From Methanobacteriota archaeon (GTDB lineage Archaea > Thermoplasmatota > Poseidoniia > Poseidoniales > Thalassarchaeaceae): 6,110 nucleotides of DNA. The notes under the pieces are model-generated. The model was not told where the DNA came from. It saw only the letters and a program-made list of their open reading frames with translations, and searched no databases. The stretch lies in contig PBHZ01000021.1 of NCBI GenBank assembly GCA_002719615.1, forward strand, positions 12,622 through 18,731, read 5' to 3'. Of the stretch, positions 1-5,399 are shown piece after piece (position 1 is the stretch's first letter; each line of letters begins with the position of its first letter). The position numbers were made by a program, and so were the translations under genes.

Positions 1-1539
1 TGGTTGTATCTTCAAATTACCATCTTCTGATGATACTTCTACTAACTCTACATCCATACTAATCGCAGTTAGGACAAGTTCCTCCTGACTAGTAATGTCA
101 TCTTCACATCTGGTCGATATCGGCATAATTAAACCACCTTGATCTTCATTTATTTCTAAATCATCCATTTGTATACATTCTGGGTCGTAATCCCATTCAA
201 TGTGAAAACCACCTTCAATGCCGATTGATCTAAGGTGGAGAACAGTTGTTTCACTTGTTCCATCCGATGCCCATTGAAATCTTGTAGCTATTCCAACTTC
301 AAAATTTCCCTCTTCTGGAATTGCAAACCCAATTGGAATAGAATATGAGAAATTACCTATTCCGATATCCATGGAAAATACTAATTCATTATCAACAGCA
401 AACAAAACTTGTGAAGAGTTTGACAAGCCATCAGTTTTACCTGTTACTTCTCCCTCTATTATTAGTACCGGATCATTAATGTCTATCCTTATTTTTTCTA
501 TGCAACCATCATGAATTAAAATCCTCAAATCTATTTCCTCCCCTAATATAGGCATTAATTCTCCAGAATTAATAGATTGGAATGTTCCATCATTTTTCTT
601 GTATTTCAATGTGAAATTACCATCTCCATAGGAGTGTATCCTTCCAAATTCTTGTGAAGGTGGCTTCTCTATTTCAGTGATATCCCAAATTCCATCTTCT
701 AATTGTTCATCTTTTTCTAAACCACAACTAGAATAAATTAAATTCTCAACACTTCCTTCATATGGTCCAAAGTCAATGATGGGTAATTCATTACTTGATA
801 CCACTGTTTCTGCTTTTACGTTCTCGAAGGAATACCATGGTTGATTATATTTTACTCTAATTCCTACTGCGTCTACTCTTACTTCAGAATCATCTGGTCC
901 TACATTATCTGAAGCATAATCTACTGTGAATTGTGTATCTTCTATTTTCTGCCAGTCCCACTCTAGCAAATCATCCAATGAAATGACTAAAGGATTATTC
1001 ATTCGATTGAGCCCACCAGGAGTATCGACATTTGTTAACACAGTAATTAATTTATCAGGTCCATGATTTTGAAGTTTTATGTTAACTTCATCTTGATATA
1101 ATTCTTCAGGAATACTGATGTGTAAAACGACTGAAACATTCTCAATTCTGTAAGTATTGAAACTTGAAAAATCATACCCATCCATAGTTATATCAGGACC
1201 TTTAGACCATGTATAAGATGAGTCTGGATTTCCAAGAGTATTATTGGAATTAGTAATACTAGAAGTTGCCCATTCTGTATGGGATACAAAATTATTCGGT
1301 CTTGAGTGGGTTATTGATAATTCATTATCTGCAACCATTCCGACACTGTATTCTGCCATGTTAGTTGAAAAACCAGATGTAGACGAAATTTCCCATTGCC
1401 CTGGATCTTGAAAATTCCCACTTTCTAGTAATTCTATCTCCTCTGCAGAAATTACTTCATCAGCACTATATATAGGTAGAGGAAATAGTAAACCCAAGAT
1501 CACAATCACAGTAAACAAACATTGTTCTCTCCACTCCAT
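1..1539 (-). CDS. Secreted/cell-surface beta-rich protein, unrecognised family (3' end beyond window)
   Basis: An uninterrupted frame of 513 codons runs from an ATG at 1537-1539 to the left edge; I checked every in-frame triplet and found no stop, so the C-terminus is missing. The ATG is the only sensible start, because an in-frame TAG lies six codons upstream. Residues 1-26 look like a Sec signal peptide: charged MEWRE, a hydrophobic core (LFTVIVILGLLFPLP), then a small-residue site near IYSA-DE. The mature part is acidic, rich in Ser, Thr and Asn, and predicted mostly beta. There are five N-glycosylation sequons (about N99, N134, N308, N374, N396) and four cysteines outside the signal peptide, all in the second half. 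A stretch around residues 100-210 (GYDFSSFNTYRIE, VDAVGIRVKY) looks like one or two beta-sandwich domains. I see no catalytic motif, repeat or membrane anchor in the visible part. An adhesin, S-layer-like or extracellular binding protein is possible, but I do not recognise the family. The gene is divergent from tRNA-His and lacks a clear ribosome binding site. Confidence 0.85.
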   Translation of the reverse strand, partial: MEWREQCLFTVIVILGLLFPLPIYSADEVISAEEIELLESGNFQDPGQWEISSTSGFSTNMAEYSVGMVADNELSITHSRPNNFVSHTEWATSSITNSNNTLGNPDSSYTWSKGPDITMDGYDFSSFNTYRIENVSVVLHISIPEELYQDEVNIKLQNHGPDKLITVLTNVDTPGGLNRMNNPLVISLDDLLEWDWQKIEDTQFTVDYASDNVGPDDSEVRVDAVGIRVKYNQPWYSFENVKAETVVSSNELPIIDFGPYEGSVENLIYSSCGLEKDEQLEDGIWDITEIEKPPSQEFGRIHSYGDGNFTLKYKKNDGTFQSINSGELMPILGEEIDLRILIHDGCIEKIRIDINDPVLIIEGEVTGKTDGLSNSSQVLFAVDNELVFSMDIGIGNFSYSIPIGFAIPEEGNFEVGIATRFQWASDGTSETTVLHLRSIGIEGGFHIEWDYDPECIQMDDLEINEDQGGLIMPISTRCEDDITSQEELVLTAISMDVELVEVSSEDGNLKIQP

Positions 1540-1642
1540 GGTACTCGCGTAAGTGTGCTATGCTTCAATACGTTGGTATAGTAGTGTAAATATTTTGAAC
1601 ATACGATTGATAAACGTTACATATTGCGCTAAGCATACATAC
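1540..1642. promoter_or_regulatory. Divergent promoter region between secreted-protein gene and tRNA-His
   Basis: This 103-nt AT-rich gap separates two divergently oriented genes and must hold the promoters of both unless the minus-strand gene is reached by read-through from ribA. The best TATA-like stretch is TAAATATTTT at 1587-1596. It reads as AAAATATTTA on the other strand and lies about 50 nt from each gene, so it could place start sites some 25 nt before either one. A second candidate, TTACATATTG at 1617-1626, is close to the tRNA. Neither has a convincing BRE. No Shine-Dalgarno site is visible before the ATG at 1539, which would suit a short-leader or leaderless mRNA. All of this is pattern-based and uncertain. 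Confidence 0.35.
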
Positions 1643-1718
1643 GGCTGTGATGGTGTAATGGTTAGCACGGTGGGTTGTGGTCCCGCCGGTCCGGGTTCAA
1701 TTCCCGGTCACGGCCCCA
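1643..1718 (+). tRNA. tRNA-His (anticodon GTG)
   Basis: A full cloverleaf folds by eye. The acceptor stem is GCTGTGA (1644-1650) with TCACGGC (1708-1714), including one G-T pair. The D stem is GTGT/GCAC. The anticodon stem is GTGGG/CCCGC around loop TTGTGGT, with anticodon GTG at 1677-1679. The variable loop is four bases, and the T arm is CCGGG-TTCAATT-CCCGG. A G at 1643 lies opposite C73 at 1715, the G-1:C73 pair that histidyl-tRNA synthetase requires in bacteria and archaea, so the identity is well supported. CCA is encoded at 1716-1718. No intron is present. The D arm (TAATGGTTAGCAC) is of archaeal/eukaryal rather than typical bacterial character. It stands alone, convergent with ribA, whose stop codon begins four bases downstream. 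There is no T-run right after the gene, so its terminator probably lies inside the ribA 3' region (T-rich around 1785-1797). Confidence 0.97.
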
Positions 1719-1722
1719 TAAG

Positions 1723-2346
1723 TCAATTAAGAAAATCTTGATCAATCGAGTGCCCCATCCTATCTACTTTCGTGACTAAATAATCTTTATTTTCTTCAAC
1801 TATTCCCACGACTAGTGGAGTCGTTACTTCAACTTCTATTCCAAATTTATTCAATTGTTTCACTTTTTCGGGATTATTCGTCATAAGACAAATTTTTTTA
1901 ATTCCAATCGAACTAAGTATCACCGATGCAATATTATAGTTCCTTGCATCTACTGGATGACCTAACATTAAATTAGCATCATGTGTATCTACGCCCTTGT
2001 CTTGTAAGTTATATGCCTGGATTTTAGCATGTAGACCAATACCTCTTCCTTCTTGACGTAAATAAACCAGACAACCCCAGCCCCTTTCTTGTATTTGCTT
2101 TAGTGCAGCATCTAATTGTGCACCACAATCACATCTAAGACTACCAAAAGCATCTCCTGTAAGGCATTCAGAATGTACTCGAACTAAAACGGGATCCGGA
2201 CCAGCCATATCGCCGAGAGTAAGTGCTACGTGATCAAAGCCCGTATCTTCTTCATGAAATACTCTGATTCTAAACTCACCATGAATTGTTGGTAGTTTTG
2301 CATCCGCAGGTACTTTAGTTTCTGATACTATCTCCCGTTTCTTCAT
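1723..2346 (-). CDS. ribA: GTP cyclohydrolase II (RibA)
   Basis: This is the first enzyme of riboflavin biosynthesis: it opens the imidazole ring of GTP, releasing formate and pyrophosphate to give the diaminopyrimidine precursor, in the cytoplasm. All family signatures are present in the 207-residue product. The zinc ligands are C61, C72 and C74 (C-x10-C-x-C in the RVHSEC...LRCDCG block). The GTP/phosphate loop RQEGRGIGL is at 97-105, the AYNLQD tyrosine is Y112, D133 and R135 match the catalytic Asp and Arg of E. coli RibA, and TNNP is at 156-159. The length equals stand-alone RibA; there is no fused RibB domain and no ribB in the window. I chose the ATG at 2344-2346 because GGTGAG sits three bases before it; a GTG at 2359-2361 in the same frame would add five residues. 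It lies 51 nt after tusA as the last gene of the minus-strand run. Archaea usually use the unrelated type III enzyme (ArfA) for this step, so this bacterial-type gene suggests acquisition by transfer. Confidence 0.96.
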   Translation of the reverse strand: MKKREIVSETKVPADAKLPTIHGEFRIRVFHEEDTGFDHVALTLGDMAGPDPVLVRVHSECLTGDAFGSLRCDCGAQLDAALKQIQERGWGCLVYLRQEGRGIGLHAKIQAYNLQDKGVDTHDANLMLGHPVDARNYNIASVILSSIGIKKICLMTNNPEKVKQLNKFGIEVEVTTPLVVGIVEENKDYLVTKVDRMGHSIDQDFLN

Positions 2347-2349
2347 ACA

Positions 2350-2355
2350 CTCACC
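2350..2355 (-). promoter_or_regulatory. Ribosome binding site of ribA
   Basis: GGTGAG on the minus strand, three bases before the ATG at 2346. It matches the GGTGA part of the sequence complementary to the 16S rRNA 3' tail. It overlaps the codons between the alternative GTG (2361) and the ATG, and so favours the ATG start. Confidence 0.7.
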
Positions 2356-2397
2356 AAACACTATTCATTTATTGAATCATCTAGCACGCAATCTCAA

Positions 2398-2637
2398 TTA
2401 AAAAATAGATTTTATTATTCTAAAATGATATTCTCCAGATTTTTCCGTAACACTTTCCAATTCAACTCCCATTCTTTCGCAAAGTGACGGTATATCATGC
2501 AATGTTTCTGGATCATCACATACTACTTCAAAGACAGATTCTTGATGTGTGGAATTGATTGCTTTCCTTAATTCATGGACAGGTATCGGACAATAAAAAC
2601 CCAATAAATCAAGATAAATTATCTTTTTATCGATAAT
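2398..2637 (-). CDS. tusA: TusA-family sulfur carrier protein (non-canonical start likely)
   Basis: This is a small cytoplasmic carrier that receives persulfide sulfur on a conserved cysteine and passes it on, for example to tRNA thiolation or cofactor synthesis. The CPxP motif (GFYCPIPVHELRKAI) holds the carrier Cys. The C-terminal part (DDPETLHDIPSLCERMG, then YHFRIIK) closely follows E. coli TusA (DDPATTRDIPGFC..., YRYLIRK). The only usual start codon in frame is TTG at 2602-2604, giving 68 residues, but that would cut off the first beta strand. The 13 codons before it read IIYLDL plus flanks, so the sequence becomes LDLLGFYCP, matching E. coli LDALGLRCP. An in-frame TAG, the topoisomerase stop, precedes these codons. 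Translation therefore probably begins at ATT (2635-2637, used here; 79 residues) or ATC (2632-2634), next to a GGTGAT site. The substrate partner cannot be told; no IscS or Tus relay genes are in the window. Confidence 0.88.
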   Translation of the reverse strand: MIDKKIIYLDLLGFYCPIPVHELRKAINSTHQESVFEVVCDDPETLHDIPSLCERMGVELESVTEKSGEYHFRIIKSIF

Positions 2638-2643
2638 ATCACC
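2638..2643 (-). promoter_or_regulatory. Ribosome binding site of tusA, abutting the topoisomerase stop
   Basis: GGTGAT on the minus strand follows the TAG of the topoisomerase gene (2644-2646) with no gap. It matches the 16S 3' tail complement GGAGGTGATC. Counting as for ribA (three bases to the start) places initiation at ATC 2632-2634, or at the adjacent ATT 2635-2637. The position implies translational coupling between the topoisomerase and tusA. Confidence 0.6.
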
Positions 2644-3942
2644 CTATTTTTCATTCTTTTTCATGTAATGAATTGCTGTTGCCTCGGCCAATGTTTCTTC
2701 TTTTGTAAATCCCTGTCTTTGCAAATCCTCTGGTTTAACCATTTTTGTGGCTTCCATCCATTTTTTATGAAAAACTCCTTTTTCCCAGTCTTCCAAGAAC
2801 ATAGGTCTGATGTACGAAGACCTACATACAGATCTGGTATTTCCTAGGTCAGCCGCAACGGTATCTACAACTGCCAGCATTGTAGCCATTCTTTCTTTCT
2901 CGGTCTTTCCAGGTAATTTAGAATTCTGTGCTAACTTAACCAACCCCTCAGGCCTCTTTAGCCTAGCACCTTTCCATTCTATCATTGGTTCGAATTCATG
3001 TGGATTATCCAATTCATTCCACTCTTCGAATAATTTTGGTATCTCTAGTATTTCTTCCTCAGAGGCTTCAGTGATTAATGCCAGTCTTGCGCCTGCCTTC
3101 CAAGTAGCCGCCCATGTCCTGAAGTTCTTAGCAGTATATCCTTTCCCTGTAGCTTCTTGGATATATTTATTTACATGATCTGCCTTTATATCTACAATAT
3201 TTCCCATATCATCGCTATAACTAAATAAATCTGTTTCATCATTATTTTCACCTAGAGACTTTGATTCCTGAATCATTTTTACGATATCGTCATCTCTGAT
3301 TAATAGTTTCCATGGCTTTCCTGATTTTCCTGTGAAACTAAATATTGCATCCATCTTACCTTCAATGGCTTTTTTTCCTTTCAAAAGAGTAAAATGCCCT
3401 TTTGTAATTGTTGTAAGTCCATATGATTCATTTTCTGCTGCATATTGGTCTGATCCAACTCGGATGTGATATCTGTCCATTAAGTATATTACAAGTGCAA
3501 CTGCTTTGTGAAAGGGAAAGTTTCCTTTTTCAGTTTTCATTTCCAAATCACCCCAATAACGGTCTCTTATTTCTTGGAGTGCAACACCGAATTCATCAAC
3601 ATCATCAAACTTCATATCTGCTCTTTTCTTTATCCAATCGGGGTGATATCTATATTGTAATCTTCCCTTATCATCTTTACCAGTAGCTTGAATGTGTCCT
3701 TTTGGGTTACTATCAAACCATACTTCTGTCCACGCAGGAGGAACTGCAAGAGAATTTAGAAATACTATCCTTTCCTCATCTTTCAAAATCTTCCCATCTG
3801 GGTTAATATATTTCCATTCTATCTTTATTTTATCATCTTCTTCAGATTTAATTTCTATTTTTTCCCTAGTTATTCCAGGGACTTTCCTGTTGGATATTTT
3901 CAAGCCAGCACTTTTAGCAGAGGTTGCAGTATCTATCTCCAT
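2644..3942 (-). CDS. DNA topoisomerase IB, poxvirus/bacterial class
   Basis: This enzyme relaxes positive and negative DNA supercoils by nicking one strand through a 3'-phosphotyrosine, without ATP. The 432-residue product shows the family in order: an N-terminal domain with AGLK..VPGITR (12-25), LNSLAVPPAWTEVW (62-75), GHIQATGKD (82-90) and QYRYH (96-100); then the catalytic domain with RVGSDQYAAEN (161-171), SYGLTT, FTGKSGK (203-209), AKNFRTW (271-277) and LGNTRSVCRSSYIRP (366-380). By analogy with vaccinia R130, K167, R223, H265 and Y274, the active site is R161, K206, R275, N368 and Y377. Asn in place of His, nine residues before the Tyr, is as in Deinococcus TopIB. About 90 residues separate FRTW from LGNT, roughly 50 more than I expect for bacterial members. 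The ATG at 3942 gives the expected N-terminus but has no clear ribosome binding site. It starts 40 nt after mscS and ends directly at the tusA ribosome binding site. Confidence 0.95.
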   Translation of the reverse strand: MEIDTATSAKSAGLKISNRKVPGITREKIEIKSEEDDKIKIEWKYINPDGKILKDEERIVFLNSLAVPPAWTEVWFDSNPKGHIQATGKDDKGRLQYRYHPDWIKKRADMKFDDVDEFGVALQEIRDRYWGDLEMKTEKGNFPFHKAVALVIYLMDRYHIRVGSDQYAAENESYGLTTITKGHFTLLKGKKAIEGKMDAIFSFTGKSGKPWKLLIRDDDIVKMIQESKSLGENNDETDLFSYSDDMGNIVDIKADHVNKYIQEATGKGYTAKNFRTWAATWKAGARLALITEASEEEILEIPKLFEEWNELDNPHEFEPMIEWKGARLKRPEGLVKLAQNSKLPGKTEKERMATMLAVVDTVAADLGNTRSVCRSSYIRPMFLEDWEKGVFHKKWMEATKMVKPEDLQRQGFTKEETLAEATAIHYMKKNEK

Positions 3943-3982
3943 AAATGTCGGACGTGTAGGGAGACTAAATCAATTACGAAAA

Positions 3983-5350
3983 TTAATCAGAGAATTGAGC
4001 CAATAAACTCTCAAGATTCCTTATGTCTGCCTCCATAGTTTCTCTTTCGACACGTTTCAAATCTCCTTGTGCTAATTGAGTCTGAAGATATTCCAAATCT
4101 TCTTTCATACTCTCTCTTTCATCCTTAACTCTGGCTTCATCTCTTTCCATACTCAAAGTAGCTACATGCTGTCTACTAGCCTTTCTCCTACTACGCCTGC
4201 CAATGGCTGATTCATCATTGTCTAACTTTCCAGTAGCGTCATATCCGTATGGCGATGCCTTCTCAGAAAGTTCTACTGAAACAGGATATGGGATACTTAT
4301 ACTTTCAATTCCAAATCGAATATCAATTTCTCTTAATAGCCAGTCTCTAGCCAAGAATTCATCACTGTAATCTTCTATCCAAGCATAAAGACGGTAAACT
4401 TTTGCAAAATCTCCTAATTCTCTTAGTAATACCATTGGTTGTGGATCAGATAATACATATTCGCACTTACTTGCAACATGCGACATTACTTGCTTTACAT
4501 GGGCAGAATTTTCATCATAATCTACTCCTACATCAATTCTCAAGGAGACTCTTGTAGCCACTCCGTCTCCTCCTCCTCTTGCGAAATTAGTAATGGTAGA
4601 ATCAATGAGTCTATTGTTTGGAATAATTACTAATTGCTCTGAAATTGTGATTATTTTAGTAGAAAGTATTCCAACTGAAACTACATTCCCCATGACTCCA
4701 TCTACTTCTATTCTATCTCCAACTTCAAATGGCTGGTCAATAGCAAGCATGAATGAATTTACAATATTCCCTAGAGTTTGTTGAACTGCAAGACCAATTA
4801 TTAGTGAGAAAACTGCCAGGGATGCTAATATTCCAAGTAATTCAATTCCTATAGTGTTTAATGCCAAGTTTAATCCAATAAACCAAATTACTGCTCTAGA
4901 AATAAATACCATTATTGGATTGCCACCAGTAACTGTTACTGATCTATTTACAGTGTATTTTTCAAAAATTGCTGGTACTACATACTTTATCCCAACGCTA
5001 ATCAGAGAGGTTGTTAATAGAATATAAATTGCCGAAAAATAAGGTTCGATACCCGAATAAAATGCACTATCTCCGCCACTATCAATCCAATCGATTGATA
5101 TTTCTAAACCTGCAGATAATACAAATATGTAGAGCCTATTAGTAACTGGACCCAATGCTGCATTATCCCATTCATTCTCAGTTTTTTTCACAATTCTCCA
5201 TGCAAGTCTGGAGAATCCAAATTTAACGCTTAATAATGCGACAAAAATAAGAATAAAGCTAAATCCTAATTGATAAAGAAGACCCATCTCTTCAATATCT
5301 TTCAATCCATCAGTCATTGGAGATAGTATACTCTCTAATTCACCTGCCAT
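3983..5350 (-). CDS. MscS-family small-conductance mechanosensitive ion channel
   Basis: This is a membrane channel that opens under tension to release solutes on hypo-osmotic shock. In the 455-residue protein, hydrophobic segments lie at about 24-46, 72-88, 103-126, 144-165 and 168-190, so there are two more than the three of E. coli MscS. The last forms the pore helix and runs into GLAVQQTLGNIVNSFMLAID (186-205), the most diagnostic block, where E. coli has GLALQGSLSNLAAG. The beta domain follows: PFEVGDRIEVDG (207-218), GNVVSVGILSTKI, VIIPNNRLIDSTITNF (241-256). The cytoplasmic alpha/beta vestibule domain ends near IPYPV (353-357). An extra C-terminal tail carries a basic patch (GRRSRRKASR, 384-393) and a charged, heptad-like coiled coil at about 396-454, which the basic family members lack. 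The ATG at 5350 is supported by AGAGG seven bases upstream. It is second in the minus-strand run, 49 nt after the helix-hairpin-helix gene. Confidence 0.95.
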   Translation of the reverse strand: MAGELESILSPMTDGLKDIEEMGLLYQLGFSFILIFVALLSVKFGFSRLAWRIVKKTENEWDNAALGPVTNRLYIFVLSAGLEISIDWIDSGGDSAFYSGIEPYFSAIYILLTTSLISVGIKYVVPAIFEKYTVNRSVTVTGGNPIMVFISRAVIWFIGLNLALNTIGIELLGILASLAVFSLIIGLAVQQTLGNIVNSFMLAIDQPFEVGDRIEVDGVMGNVVSVGILSTKIITISEQLVIIPNNRLIDSTITNFARGGGDGVATRVSLRIDVGVDYDENSAHVKQVMSHVASKCEYVLSDPQPMVLLRELGDFAKVYRLYAWIEDYSDEFLARDWLLREIDIRFGIESISIPYPVSVELSEKASPYGYDATGKLDNDESAIGRRSRRKASRQHVATLSMERDEARVKDERESMKEDLEYLQTQLAQGDLKRVERETMEADIRNLESLLAQFSD

Positions 5351-5357
5351 GTTATTG

Positions 5358-5362
5358 CCTCT
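5358..5362 (-). promoter_or_regulatory. Ribosome binding site of the mscS-type gene
   Basis: AGAGG on the minus strand, seven bases before the ATG at 5348-5350. The spacing is standard and it fixes the channel's start codon. Confidence 0.65.
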
Positions 5363-5399
5363 ATTCTGTCGCTTTCAATTTCTATTAAATGCTTATCTC

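Noticed and set aside
1559..1637. Inverted repeat TATGCTT (1559-1565) / AAGCATA (1631-1637) in the divergent gap
   Set aside because: Only seven base pairs in a 100-nt AT-rich region, not extendable; expected by chance often enough that I do not call an operator.
1553..1741. A 62-codon plus-strand open frame over the tRNA
   Set aside because: It runs straight through tRNA-His and into the ribA 3' end; no ribosome binding site and no recognisable protein.
2359..2361. GTG as the ribA start
   Set aside because: The Shine-Dalgarno-like GGTGAG lies downstream of it and three bases before the ATG at 2346; the five extra residues are not part of the family.
2810..4006. Plus-strand frames at 2810-3178, 3423-3686 and 3692-4006
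   Set aside because: They lie antisense to the well-supported topoisomerase and its flanks; the sequences look like shadow translations without motifs.
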